Shown: positions 17,057 to 28,894, counted from the stretch's first letter. The stretch: 64,000 bases of DNA from Karalla daura (GCA_029224185.1 CM055207.1:14277791-14341790); one strand, 5' to 3'. Numbers and translations: made by a program. Notes: generated by a model from the sequence alone, not told the origin.

Positions 17057-17076
17057 CCCCCCCACCCCCCCCCCTT

Positions 17077-17111
<35 letters not shown>

Positions 17112-17138
17112 GCACACACACACAAACACACACTCACA
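17057..17138. repeat. Poly-C run followed by (CA)n
   Basis: C-rich tract (ccccccc-a-ccccccccccc) followed directly by CA repeats with a few interruptions. The minus strand is G-rich and could form a G-quadruplex. Confidence 0.93.
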
Positions 17139-20100
17139 GACATAAGTGTGTTAGAATTTGACCGGAAGACCTTAGTCATCTAGTATTAACTGGAGCCCCA
17201 AAAATGAGACTGGGGTCTTTACACACAGCCAATTTTCAGCTTCTTGAACAAATTGACGGTTTTGCATTCTGTCAAGTGAATTAATTCCACCGATGGCTTC
17301 AGTTTTAATTGGGGAAGCAGCCAAATGCTGAGATGTTTGCTGTGACAATGGAAAGAGAGAGAGCGAGAGACAGAGAAGAAATATTTTGCGATGCTGAAGA
17401 ATGAAATATCTCTTTGGAGGATTAGCTGGGCTGCATGCTGTGCGAGTGTGCTGCGTCATGGTTTTCAGTGAAATGTGAAACTAGTAATCAGGTAGGTAGC
17501 CATTGCATCACAGTCTGCTCTCCAGTAGATTTCTAAGATGCAACTTAAACAGGTTCAACAAGTGCAATGAGAGGTGGCTGTGTGCGAGTTATATTTGCAT
17601 GCAGTTGCCCACTGACATGGCTAGCATAGTGAGGATGTTTTCGCCCCGGGTCACCGCTCCGCTTTGTTGGCCTTCCAACAAAAGGCAAGGTGAAGCCAAG
17701 TTCAGCTCCCTGTGCAGGGCTGCAGAGGATTGGTGATGGCGGCCAAACGTGAAAGGTCCCCACGTCCCTGACATTCAAAACATCGACGCTGATGTCAAGG
17801 CAATGCCACCAGGAGAGTGACATCTACAGCGTGGCATCGTGAGCCGGATTTACTGTCAGTCTGGGTGGGAGAAAGTGGATTTCTCTGCCTTAAAATAAGA
17901 ATACTGACGACCTCCTGCAGAGCTCAGTCAGTCAGCGCCACTGTGAATCCCTGCAGAAGGACATATGATGTGCATGAAACGTGGCAGAATAAAGCTCCTT
18001 TAAGTAGGTCTCCCACATTTGCCTGAGGCTCAATTAGCCCATCATTGTTAAAGGTATAATGTCCCATTTTCTACATTTGCAGAGTGTCTTGACTTCCCTG
18101 TCCACAAACAGCCACTCGATGATTACAGCTAGGATTGCTGAGCTTATCACTCACTGAGGAGAGAAAATTTGAATTTTTATGATTGTCTTGAGGAACTTTT
18201 TAGACAGTGATGTGATCCTCCAGCATTTTAATGCTCTTTCAGGCTTTCATAATAGATTACTTTCCTCTCACTTGCACAAAAGTCCTCAGGGTCCCTCAAG
18301 TAATGGTGAGAAATTAGCCACCTTACTGCAACAAGAAATTTTACCACTGTGAATTTTATCGCCCTCCTTACATTTAGAAAGATGTTGCTAAAAAGAAGTT
18401 TGAGTTTGGTAACAATACAGCTGAAGATCCTGAGTGACTTGGGCATGCTGCAAAAATGCATTATTTCTCACCAGCTTTGGCACACTATTTCTAATTTATG
18501 CAGTTTTTTGTTGCAATGAAGACCACTTCATAATACAGATGTATTCATAAATTACTCAATAAGAAGATTGCAACAAAAAAACTGGCACTCATCTTAATCA
18601 AAACACAATACGTGAAGGACACATACAGGTAGAATTCAAATGGGATTCCACAGTGAATGACACACCGAGTATATCAGTGCAAGAGTTCAGAGCATTCATG
18701 TAAGAGTGTGATTGATAGGATGATGTGCATAAATAAGAAAACATAATGACAGCAAGGCTGTGACACTGGTGAGGAAGCTCTATTACATATGGAGGCAACA
18801 GGTAGAATTACAGGCAGCAGGAGGAGTCCAGCAGTGAATCCATCACCTGTCCTTGCTCCTCCACTTCAATGGGGAGAGAGAGAGAAAGAGAGCGTCATTA
18901 GCATCTCTGGGGTGGCACAGAAAAAAATAAAAAAACAATCTCTCCTCAAGCCATTAAATATGACAGAGGCCGGTCGGAGGATGAATTTCAAAAGGTAATA
19001 GCTGCTTATCTGTGTGCCTGAGCGGCTCCTCCTGAATGATTGTGGGCCGCCTTTGTCTTCCCCTCTATCTCCCGCCCGGGACGAGGACAGGCATGATGGA
19101 CTGAGACATAAAGGAGCTGCGTATATTATTGCATTAGATATGGTTAACCTTCACTTAAAACACTCATGTGAAAGACATAAAAACACTGATCATGTTTAAA
19201 TGAGCTGAATCCGTTGCGCACGTTGCAAGGCAAAGAGTTTTTCACAGTGAAAACTAATGTAATACCTCCAATACGGCGCCTCAGCATGAAGTTACAAGAG
19301 TTTTCTTCCAAAGAGAAGCAGGAGAAATAGAACGCCTAGTACTCTTCATCACCGTGGGGGCGTGAGGGTCAGGCCGAGCACGCCGCCATTGCAGCGGCGA
19401 GTCGGCCAGAGAACGTCCTCTGGCTCTAGGCTCGGTGACGCATGCGCTGACCTGAACGCACATCAGTGGGTGGGGGAACATCAATGCTCCATCTGATGAA
19501 GGTTTACAAGGTTTTATATCTGACCCATTTACTGCTCTGCTGTAACTCGCGTTTGATCTATTCTGCCCCAAAGACATGAAACATCGGGAGGTGCCGGGCG
19601 TGCGAGTGTTTATTTGCAGTTTGTTATTTCTGGCATGCATATCCCCATTTGCTTTTGTGTGTGCCGAGGAGCGCGTGTGATCATGTGTCAAGAGTGATGA
19701 AAAAAAGAAGCATTCAATCCGTTTGTAGATAAGGGTGAAGGTACAAGCACCTCTGACTCAGCATAACGTCAGTACGTAGAAAGAAAGTGTTTAGGGCCAC
19801 TGGCTACACTTACTGTACATGTAAAGTAATATTTGACATATTGATTTTATCCTAAGTAAAACAATAACTCGAGAATGGGGTTTCATGTTCCATTTATACT
19901 CATATTAATGTTTGCATGCTTGACAGCATAGCAGAATGATTGCCTAATGACATACTCATATTACACTTCTATGGATTCTATTGTTCATCGATATTCACAT
20001 TTTGCAGGAGGTGCTTTGCCGCTACATTATTCTGTTTCTTTAGAACCTTCCAGCAGTTTCTAGCTTGTTCAGACAAGCATACGTATCCAGACTTCTTCAG

Positions 20101-20885
20101 GTGTGACTTCACATTACACTGTCAGTATAGCTTTGATGGTTAACATCAGTGTTTTGGATGCCTTTCTTGTATCCAAGCACAGAGAAGATTTCAGACAGAA
20201 TTTGCAGCCACACAGAAGGACACTGTGGATTCGTCAGACAAGCTTATGGCCTAGAATTCAATTAAGCCTGAAGGAATCATTCTCCATTCCACCTTTGACG
20301 TGGCTTTATATTCATTTTCCCTAGCCAGTAATACAATAAAAGTAAAGCTATATGCTGGCTGCACCTCTGTGGCCCAGGTAATCTGTCAGCCGCAGCCAGG
20401 GCTGTGTTTGCTAGTTTGTCTGAGCGGGCTGGTGTGACGTGGGTGTATGTGTGTGTGATGCATATGTAGCTGTGTATGCTTGAAATAAGTCAGTGATCAT
20501 TGTTGCGCTGGATCACCTGATGTGCAAAATGAGTTTCTCCAGGTGGTTTTATTCCTGTAAGACAGTTTCAAAGGTTAGAAGTCTTTGCCTTTAACCACAG
20601 TCAATGTGACAGTAGAGGCAGCATTCAGGCAGCAGTTGCGAGCTGACAGAGAACTACACTGACCCTGAGGAGCTGATGTTAGTAGATGTGCTCCAGTTAT
20701 TGACAGTAACTGAGTTATATACAGCAAAAGCACTACTTGTGTGGGAAATAGTGAGTTTATTTATTTTTTGTACAGCCACAACGGCTGCAGTAAATTATAA
20801 CATGTTCGCCCTTTATGTCGTGAAATAAATGTATGTAAATGTCATGCCCCAACCCTCTGTGACGTCGACCATTGGTCTGCGAGCC
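17139..20885. other. Intergenic stretch without supported genes
   Basis: No exon recognised. A CpG cluster lies at about 19,330-19,450, and 18,940-19,070 is unique, non-repetitive DNA that could be conserved non-coding sequence. Neither can be proven from the sequence alone. Confidence 0.45.
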
Positions 20886-20910
20886 CCCTAACTCTAACCC
20901 TAACCCTAAC
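20886..20910. repeat. Short interstitial telomere-like repeat (CCCTAA)4
   Basis: Reads CCCTAA CTCTAA CCCTAA CCCTAA C: four hexamers of the vertebrate telomere repeat (C-strand on plus) with one mismatch. Too short to be a chromosome end. Such tracts are usually left by double-strand break repair or telomerase action at breaks. Confidence 0.85.
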
Positions 20911-21503
20911 GGTATATTTGCATCCATGTGGTTAGCCGCCTAGATAGCTAGAGAGTACTGCATAAATAGGTATTTATCTTTAGCTACAGTGATGCATGGA
21001 TAGCTAGCTATCCAGCTACAAACCATGTGTGTTCCTGAGGAATCACTTCATGGAAATTTTTGAAATCAGAGTCAAGCTAACAGCGAGAATGCTGTCGACA
21101 TTGAAATGTTCAGTGTCAAACCAGATCAAATATTTACGCAGAATTTAGCTTCATTTTGAAAACATTTCAAAAATAATCTCAACCAACAGTTGTAATTATT
21201 TATTCATCCAACCACAGGCCTTCCTGTTGGCTCACGCTTCAACTTGGTATATCTCCAAAACTTTTTTTTTTCCCTTTTTGGCGATCAACTAGGAAGTGTC
21301 AGAAAAGTTTGGAAAAGGACTGACAGCCAGAGAGACGTTTAAAAATTCAGCAGCAACATCTCTCATGTTCTATGGATTTGATATTGTTTTTCATCTCCGC
21401 GCTCTCAACACCACAAACCAAGCTCTGTTAGTCCACGTCGTACTAGTGTAGCACCAGAATTCACACATCAAACCACAAACGCCTGCATGGCTCCACAGAT
21501 ACA

Positions 21504-21533
21504 CCCCCCCCAAAAGGTGCTTTTTTGGGGGGG
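21504..21533. repeat. Homopolymer hairpin C8A4 / T6G7
   Basis: Positions 21,505-21,515 (C7A4) are the exact reverse complement of 21,523-21,533 (T4G7), with a 7-base loop ggtgctt. Likely to fold as a short, very stable hairpin and prone to slippage. Confidence 0.85.
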
Positions 21534-22078
21534 AGTGAATTTGTGTGAAACATCCCCGTAAGGTAAGTGCTGGTGCTGCTCAAAGTATCGTGATTTATTT
21601 TGTACTGTGCTGCATGTGTGAGAGAGGCACGCGTGTGAATCAGGGGCTGACACAGTGAGGTGCAATCACGGCTCAGGTGCAGCCCGATCATATCCGTGCA
21701 ATCAGCCTCATGACCTACTCCGGCATTTAATTTTTCATTTCGGTCCGTGTGTAGAGCCGGTTGAGTGGTGTATTTCAATTTTGCAGGGCGGCAAAGTGGA
21801 GATATCGGCAAATCAGACACAACAGACGGACTGATGTGCTGTTAGTTCCCCAGTTTCTCATGTTTCGGTCTCAAACAATGTTATTCAGCCACAGAGGTTT
21901 TTCTTTTTTTATTCCCAACTCCTACACTTACCCTCTCTACCTTTCTTCCTACATGATACGCATTCTTTTGCCAAGGTTGGCGCAGCTTTGCTTAACATAT
22001 TTCTTTTCTATTTTGACCATCTGTCTCATTTACACAAACATTTCTGCTCCTCTTTCCTCTCTGTTTTTTGACTGATCG

Positions 22079-22104
22079 CTCTCTCCCTCTCTCTCTCTCT
22101 CTCT
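22079..22104. repeat. (CT)n microsatellite
   Basis: CT dinucleotides with one CC interruption, just upstream of 'tgatgaataccgc'. Confidence 0.9.
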
Positions 22105-25100
22105 GATGAATACCGCTCTATTTCTCTTTTACTCATCTCCATCTGCTAAAATGCCCACGATTAAAGAGCATTCCATAAATTAGACAGTCTATTGGGTTTT
22201 TTTTTTTTATGAGAAAAATATTTTTTCAAGGGTGCTCACTTTAGGTGCCTTGAGCCCAGACTGTTACTGCTCTATATCCCTCTGATTCAACTTGATGTTC
22301 ATTAGTCTTGAAGGTCGTTTCACTGCAGGAGGTCGATGCTGGACATGAACAGCTACTTCTTTATTCATATGGAAACATAAACCTGTACATGACTGTTTTT
22401 ACAACATCACCTGATTAAACACGAAAAGAAAAGCGAAGGACTCTTAGTAAGTCGCTCAGTCTGCTCATACTAATGATCCTCGAAACTCTGACAAGTAAAC
22501 TTGTGCGTGAACACCGCATAAATATCCCTGTAAATGAGGCTGTGTTGCCTTCTGCGTTTGGGCATTGGGCTGTTCAGATGGTCAGTGCAGCCCTGTGGGA
22601 GGCCATGCTCCTCTCTCCATCGGAGGGAGACAGTTGACAGATCTTTATTGTAATTGGCCTTGGTGGTAATAAGCAACGCTCATCACCCCATCGGCCTCCC
22701 GCGGAGCCCTCATTCCCATTATCCCCCGCTCGTTCCGATTCATTAAACCTCCAGTGAGCTTGGTCAGAGTGGTGGAAGAGAGGATGGAGGGTTCATTTTG
22801 GTGGAGAGGACCTCCGTTTTCCTCTGACACCTCTCTTGAAATGCACCCTAATTGACGGAGAAGTGTTAATGGTAAGAGAAATGTTTGATAAATCGTAGTG
22901 GGTCTTTTATCTTACACCGAGACCGTGGTGGGTTCTTCCCTGCCTTTGCTTTTTCTGCGAGATTCTGGTATGTGGAAAGAAAATCTCATCGGGGGCTAAT
23001 AGATCTTGTAGCCTCCAGTTGTGATGGATTTGTGTACGTTTGTTGAGCAGGTGAGATTCACAGATCTCTCTGATGCACTCAAGAATTTTCCCTGAGGTTT
23101 TTCTTCCTCAATGGAGTTCTGACCTCTGCCTTTCTGTCCAAGCAGCCAACAGACCTTCCCTGTAATATTATTGAGCTCCTGCAACGGTTGGCATGTTACG
23201 TGTGTACGTGTCTCAATCTGTGCTCTCGCCACGTCTCAGGTAAAATCCCGAAGACCGAACCGAGACGAGGCTCCAGGCTGATCTATGATGATTTCAAAAC
23301 GAAGATCCTTTGTTGTTCCGACGCCTCCCTCCTCCTACCTCCCCGTCCAACCCTCTGTTCTCCTCCTCCAGGCCTCAGCAGACGCAGGGTGAGTTTCACC
23401 TCTGAGCACCTCCTTCACTTTGTTGATAGGAATGAAATGAGTGCAGAATTTCATTGTCGGTGCTGCATTTCATGGTTGAAGCTTCAGTCGGTGAGAAGGG
23501 TCTGAATGAGAATCGTGCTGTTTGGGTGTGAAGCTGCAGATGAGGGTTTCTATTGGAAATAATGAGAGTGGTTTCAGACTTAGTGCTGTGCTGCTGGCAG
23601 AACGCAGGCATATCTCAGTGCTTTTGCAGGTTGTTACTTTACTTTGAATTGCACACTTAAAATTACAGCTAATGATTCTGCAAAACAGATCTACATTTCC
23701 ACCAGTCCATACAGCAATTTAGTTCCTCTCTTCTCTTGTGTAAGAAATCTATTAACAGTCTCATGGAACTTGTGGTCATTGTTTTCATTTCATATAGAAA
23801 TTAATGGAAATCAATGGTGAACTAACAGGACAATAGCGGTACATTCGAGATCTAAAACTGTATATGGTGCAATTCAGTAGTACATGCTGGTATGGTCCCT
23901 TAAGGGAAAAGAACATGTGGTTTCTCCAATTACTTCCAGATTTCTTTTGCCCTCCTTTCTGTCTTGTCGGCTGTGCCAAAAATGGCATCTGATGGTCTGA
24001 TTTAAGGTGTTAAATATGGATGCCCAGAGCAAATGTCAGAGTTACTTGAAATAATTGCAGTCTGCTGCAGAATCCTCATTACCAGTTGTGCAGTTAATTC
24101 CAGGGCCAGATAAAAAGAGGCCCTCTGAAGTGACTGCACTATGCACTCTAAGTAGTTTTAACACCTGCGATCACAGCCAGCTCAGCAACACGCAGGGCTA
24201 ACACCTGGCGGGCCTCAGCATCTGCGGGGAGAGGGGAAAAGGGCCACACGTACACATGACTTTGCCACCAACGTACATAGAGATGTGGCCCACAACTCCG
24301 GGCGTCTGGGGATTTTCTACATTACCCTCTTGCTGAGTTCAGTCATAGTAAGTACTTTGAAAAATCACGATTGGGTCCCTGAGCAGCCCTGGGGGCGGCA
24401 GAGGAGGCACTCCATCTTGGTTTTCCTGATGTTAACTCTCCCATTATTAACTTTCGTGCACCGGATAATATTTTTGGATACGAGGGGGGAAAAGCCAACC
24501 GAAGCCTGGAAATCATGCTGAGAAACAACAGGGGCTATTACCGTGGTGCATTATTTCCTTGCTGCCCTGTGGTGGCTTAGATGGGACTCGCCATCCGCCC
24601 ACGACATTACAAACATTAAGCACTCCTGCTTTCTCCTGGCGAGGCACTGTCATTTCCACGACGGGAACATTTGCTCTGTCGTCCTCTCCTGTGCTCTCCC
24701 TCGGCCTTTACTGATACTGTCATTTCGGAAACCGCATTTGCTCAGTCACTCTCTATGAACCCCTCCTCCCTCTGCTCGTCCTCCTCCTTCTGTCCTCCAC
24801 TAAACCATTCCTCTTCCTCTTCTTCTTCCTCGTTCTCTCCTGTCCCCCCACGCCCGGGCACGGGCTGCAAGATAACGTGCAGCGCTTCCGGTCCTTGCAT
24901 TGCAAAGACTCAGCACAGGCGTTTTGTGTCTTTTTCTATTTCTGTCATGTGCCTGGAAAAAAAAAGTGTGCAGGAGAACACATTGCAAAACCAGCAGAGA
25001 AGAACAATATGACCATGCTGAAAGTGCAGCCAAAATATGAATCCCCATAATGATGCATTGGGGGATAAAAATACTAGAAGGTCAATATACTCGGATGCAT

Positions 25101-25463
25101 TATACATCCCTGCAGAAATATTACAATGATTTCTCCTCAGGAACCCTAAGCACCACTGTGCTGGAGCAACATAAGCACAGCACGTGTTCTCTAAATCATT
25201 TTAACAAAGAGCTATATTCTTTCCACCTGTTTTTGTAATGTGGAAAGCAATAAAATCCTCTCCCCGCCTGAAAATCCTGAGCTTGGCTCGGGTGCAAAAA
25301 CCCGGTCGGTGCCGCACTCGGCCGCACGGTGGCGACCTGCGCTGCGCCCCGTTTGCACATGCACACATTCTGAAGGTTTGCTCAGAAAGAAGCCGGGACT
25401 CGTCCTCGTCCGACGCTCACTACCGGCAGCCGGGGCTCCGCTTCCATCGGCGAGGATCCGACC

Positions 25464-25475
25464 ATGACAGCCTGA
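25464..25475 (+). other. Possible upstream ORF (3 codons) in the 5' UTR
   Basis: ATG ACA GCC TGA in a strong start context (accATGa). If the transcript begins upstream of this point, this minimal uORF would sit about 550 bases before the main start and could lower its translation. The transcript 5' end is unknown. Confidence 0.35.
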
Positions 25476-25684
25476 CTTCTCAACTTCTCCTCGGTGCGCC
25501 TGGCTGCAGACCTGCGGGCAGGACTGGACCACTAAAGAAAAAAAAAAGTCCTGCTCTGCTTTTTTTCTGTGTGGAAAAAAAAGACAAAAGACAAAACTGG
25601 AACCGGTGGCCGCAGGGGAAGTTTGAAGTGAGAGGAGAGGACGGAGAGAGACGAGGAGCATCTCAAGGACGCGGGAGGAAAAGT

Positions 25685-25720
25685 ATGCGTTGCGCACAGG
25701 TGCAGTGGGCGGCGGACTGA
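25685..25720 (+). other. Possible upstream ORF (11 codons) in the 5' UTR
   Basis: ATG at 25,685 opens MRCAQVQWAAD then TGA, not in frame with the main coding start. It is a possible translational brake if it is included in the mature 5' UTR. Confidence 0.35.
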
Positions 25721-26024
25721 GCGTGGATTTAACCGTGGATTCATCCCTCTGAGTTGGCTCCAGTTTGTTGGACAGCGAGCTGTTCACTGAGGACCAGGAG
25801 CACGTCTGAACTGTGAGAGGAGGACTGAGTGAATTTCCCTCCGCTGCGGCAGCAGGAGCAGGAGCGGGAGCAGAAGCGGCGTCGCTGCATCGGGGTTTTG
25901 CGCTCCCGGTTTTTGCGCTCGTGCCTCGGTGCGCTCCAGGCGGACAGGCGGACAGGAGAGGACCCGGAGCCTCCATCACACCTCCTGCGCACTTGTTGTC
26001 ACAGTCCGCCCGGCCTGTGGGACC

Positions 26025-26112
26025 ATGCGTGGGGACCGCCGGGGCGGCTCGATGTGGTGCGCCACATGGATTTTATGCTTTTCCTCACTCATCCACGCCA
26101 CGCAAGCTCAAG
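26025..26112 (+). CDS. First coding exon: signal peptide of an unidentified secreted or receptor-type protein (partial gene)
   Basis: The ATG at 26,025 has a good start context (gggaccATGc). It opens 29 codons and the exon then ends at CAAG|GTAAGA, a strong splice donor, in phase 1. A second in-frame ATG lies at 26,052. The C-terminal 20 residues, MWCATWILCFSSLIHATQAQ, form a hydrophobic core followed by a small-polar stretch (HATQAQ), a typical signal peptide with cleavage around Ala-Thr-Gln-Ala. Basic residues (MRGDRRGG) precede it. Past the donor the frame meets a stop at 26,133, as expected for intron. The protein should enter the secretory pathway. No further exon was recognised to 64,000, so intron 1 exceeds 37.9 kb. 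Signal-peptide exons ending in phase 1 before giant introns are known in CSMD and in type IIB receptor tyrosine phosphatase genes, among others. I cannot decide the family from 29 residues. Confidence 0.68.
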
Positions 26113-26315
26113 GTAAGAAGGACACCGGCGATTAGTCACCACGCACCCCGGCAGTGTCGCCGGCTCCCCCGCGATGCTGAAGTCCCGGGGGTATCAAATC
26201 CGCAATGTGTTCATGACTCTTTCCTTTTTTTTACACGTAGCCTGTAATTTTCTCATTAGGCTACACATCACTGTGACACACACAGGCACACACACTGTCT
26301 TAATTGCAGGCTTGT

Positions 26316-26325
26316 GACACACACA

Positions 26326-26357
<32 letters not shown>

Positions 26358-26428
26358 CAACTGTTATTTCACTGATCTGTGTGTACAGTGGCACACACAC
26401 ACACGCACACACACACGCACACACACGT
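26316..26428. repeat. (CA)n / (ACGC)n compound microsatellites
   Basis: Two runs (26,316-26,360 and 26,391-26,428) of CA mixed with ACGC units, separated by about 30 unique bases. They lie 200-300 bases inside the presumed intron 1. Alternating CA/CG sequence is a Z-DNA former. Confidence 0.92.
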
Positions 26429-26589
26429 GTTACCCCATTCCCCGAACTTCACCTAAACCTGAACTTTAACCACACATGCCAATCACCACGATGGATCAAT
26501 ATGTCCCGATGAAATCAATCAGTGGTGCTCAGGGTTCAATCGAGCCCAGTGTATGATGAAGCCCCCTGTATTTCCCCTCCAGCTGTTAT

Positions 26590-26725
26590 AATGTTCACAA
26601 AGCGTGCGTGACTGTTGCGATGAATATGTCATTAGGAGCGCAGCTGTTAAAGAAAATGTTCATCTGATTAATGAGGACTAATTAATTGAGCAGGCCCCCT
26701 CTTCCAGGGAAATTAAAGTTTGCGC
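26590..26725. promoter_or_regulatory. Candidate conserved non-coding element near the promoter
   Basis: Unique block with clustered homeodomain-like cores, including 'ctgattaatgaggactaattaattgag' (about 26,665-26,691), about 500 bases after exon 1. The suggestion rests on composition and motif clustering alone. Confidence 0.3.
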
Positions 26726-26749
26726 GGCGCAAATAAACAGCCGCACGTC

Positions 26750-26772
26750 GACGCACGCGCGCGCACACACAC
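26750..26772. repeat. Short (CG/CA)n alternating tract
   Basis: 'cgcacgcgcgcgcacacacac' is a short alternating purine-pyrimidine run. Confidence 0.8.
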
Positions 26773-27209
26773 TTGGAAACACTGAAGATTAATTGGTTCT
26801 CTGAGAATTGTGAATCCGGTCTCTCACCCCCATCCCCACCCTCACCTCCACCCTCAGAGCAGGAGTCTGTTTCTCCCCGTCATGAATAGTTAGTGCCGCT
26901 GGAGTCCACTCCCACAAGACGCCTAATGTTCCTGCGGGGACCTGGAGAGGATCTCTGATGCCCAGCAGAGACTGTGCTATAACCCCAGGCCCTTCTCCCT
27001 TTGATTGTTCTCCGCCTTTGCCGACTGCTCGCCCCCCTGGGGTGTCAGCTTTTATGTGATATTTGTACAGTAGACCCTCTAGTTTCACTCCCCCCTTCCC
27101 CTCCGTTTCCTCAAAATGATGTTATCACTAATGACAGTTTGTATTTGTAAGAGGGGAAGGCAGCTGCTGTGGGAAATGAGCTGAATACATCCTGATAAAG
27201 GGTGACAAG

Positions 27210-27525
27210 GTGACTTGGCGAATTGTGCTGTTGGCTCACAGCGAGACAGTCGGCAGTTCGAATCCCACTCGGTCCTCTGGTCTCCGTGTGTGAGCTCCTC
27301 TCACAGTCCAAAAACATGCTGGTTTAGGCTGATTGGAGACTTTTAAGTTGCCTCCGAGTGTGAAGTGAGCGGTTTGTGTGTGTGTGTGTGTGTGCCCTGT
27401 GATTGCCCAGAGACCTGTCCGGGGTGTATCCCTGGCCCCCTCCCCATGTGGGAGCTGGCTAAGGCTACAGCAGGACCCCCGTGACACTGCTGGGCAAAAA
27501 GCTGGTCAGATGATGGATGGACGGT
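27210..27525 (+). repeat. tRNA-headed dispersed repeat (fish SINE-like), copy 3, near full length
   Basis: The head 'gaattgtgctgttggctcacagc' and 'ggcagttcgaatccc' form A-box-like and B-box-like blocks. The body holds 'cacagtccaaaaacatgctgg', 'aggctgattggagac', 'gagacctgtccggggtgtatcc' and 'gctggctaaggctacagcaggacccccg'. It ends 'tcagatgatggatggacgg'. A (GT)10 run (27,375-27,394) sits inside. This is the most complete plus-orientation copy and contains every block seen in the others. The false frames over it should not be annotated. Confidence 0.8.
27375..27394. repeat. (GT)10 microsatellite inside SINE-like copy 3
   Basis: Pure GT run at the place where other copies have a 'gtgtgagtgtgaatgg' block, so it likely grew from that block by slippage. 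Confidence 0.9.
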
Positions 27526-28539
27526 TCAACCAGGGTCTCTGTCTGCACCTGGAGTCCTGGAGGGTGAGGCAGCAAAGTGCATCTGAGCTGCCGCCAAGCT
27601 CAATACATATTAGGAGGCTAATGTAGAATAATTGAGGAATGATGAACTTAATCAATGACTATGCGCTCATCGGTGGAAACTCCTATGTTACTTTGACCTT
27701 CTAAACCCCTGGTTGAGACCTATTTTCTGTGTGCCTACGCCACACCTGTGGGAAGAATTGTGGATTTGTATGGTGACACGAAAAAAAAAAAAAAGAATAA
27801 ACCTCCCACACTTGCTCTTGGCCCTTCGTCTGCTGCCCTCTCTCCTCATAGGTAATTGGGATTCAGGTGTTGCTGCCACTGCGAGGAGGGAGTATTACCT
27901 CTCCAGATAGACTCTAAGCCCTCGGTGGCACTCACTCAATAATACGATGTAGAGGAGATGAAAAAAACAAACAAGGCAGATATCCATCATTCATGAGGGC
28001 ACATCCTAGTGGCTGACATTTACAGGAGATTGATAACTTGTGTGTCCTAGGGATTAAGAATCCTGACATTGTTGCCTCCGCTCTCTCTATAACTGTATCT
28101 CCCAACGCTGCCGCCTGTATCAGATGCTGGACTGTGTGTCTCCGTCTGTCTTCCTACCTCCCTCGTAATGCTTATCTAACCGAGCAAGTTAAATAAGAAC
28201 ACATTATTTACAGCAGTGGCCTGCGGGGACGGCCCCGCTTTTTTTTTTTTTCGGATGTGCATGGGTGCATAAACCAATATGGCATGCATGTGTCAGTGTA
28301 TGTGTGGAAGTTGGGAATGAAGGATGCCAGTCACTCGGCCGCTGTCATTCTCCCACTCCCTCTTCCTCTCCCTGTCTCCGTCTCTCTGCTGGGCCTGTCC
28401 TGCGAAGCGGCCCTCCGATTTCATTACGTAGTCGCTCCCGGGGCAAGGAAAAAAAAAAGATGTGGGATTTAATTGGACTCTCTTCAGACCGTTCGTAGTG
28501 CAGCTCATTGAAAGTGACCCCAGTGTGGGCTGCTCTCTT

Positions 28540-28690
28540 TCCACACGATGATTAAAGAACATGATGAGGCGAGTAGCATGCCTCTGGATGGACATGTCAG
28601 CCACTGCTTGCCACATTTTAATGACCGGCCTACTGGAACGGCTTTTTAACGACGGGCGAGCGGCCTTCATCAGCGCAAAGTGCTCTGACG
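28540..28690. promoter_or_regulatory. Candidate conserved non-coding element
   Basis: Unique, repeat-free block around 'gatgattaaagaacatgatg' and 'cacattttaatgaccggcc'. Offered on composition and motif content only. Confidence 0.25.
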
Positions 28691-28894
28691 TCTTGCCTCG
28701 AGTCTCGCCACGCCGACAGCCATAATCCTAAGTATTTTGTGTTTCGCCATTTGTCTTCATTTCGTGTGGAGCAAGAAAAAGATATTTCAGCGTTAATAAA
28801 TGTGCTTCAGTGTCAGACGGATGGTTCATAAATGTACTCATGGTCTCAGTGGTTTTGATGTCCATCTATAATGAGTGTGGTGGAGGCCGGTTCT

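Larger units (their letters stand above)
20911..25259. other. Far-upstream region of the gene starting near 26 kb
   Basis: No coding exon was identified. It holds a C8A4/T6G7 hairpin (21,504-21,533), a CT microsatellite (22,079-22,104), a unique block at 22,640-22,860 and a possible 17-base exon at 23,372-23,388. Regulatory DNA for the downstream promoter may lie here, but no element can be named. Confidence 0.4.
25260..26170 (+). promoter_or_regulatory. CpG-rich promoter and 5' UTR of the gene at 26,025
   Basis: About 900 bases with a sharp rise in GC and CpG over the AT-rich flanks, ending just past the first coding exon. This is the usual look of a vertebrate CpG-island promoter for a developmentally controlled or broadly expressed gene. 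The start site cannot be placed. An AT-rich 'gcaataaaatcc' at 25,246-25,257 marks the island edge. Long open frames on both strands here (for example minus 25,212-25,979) reflect low stop-codon density and are not supported as genes. Confidence 0.7.

Noticed and set aside
25212..25979. 255-codon minus-strand frame over the CpG island
   Set aside because: Low stop density in CpG-rich DNA; it opposes the supported promoter and first exon.
27210..27290. tRNA gene
   Set aside because: A- and B-box-like blocks are present, but there is no cloverleaf pairing, and the block belongs to a dispersed repeat with a long non-tRNA body.
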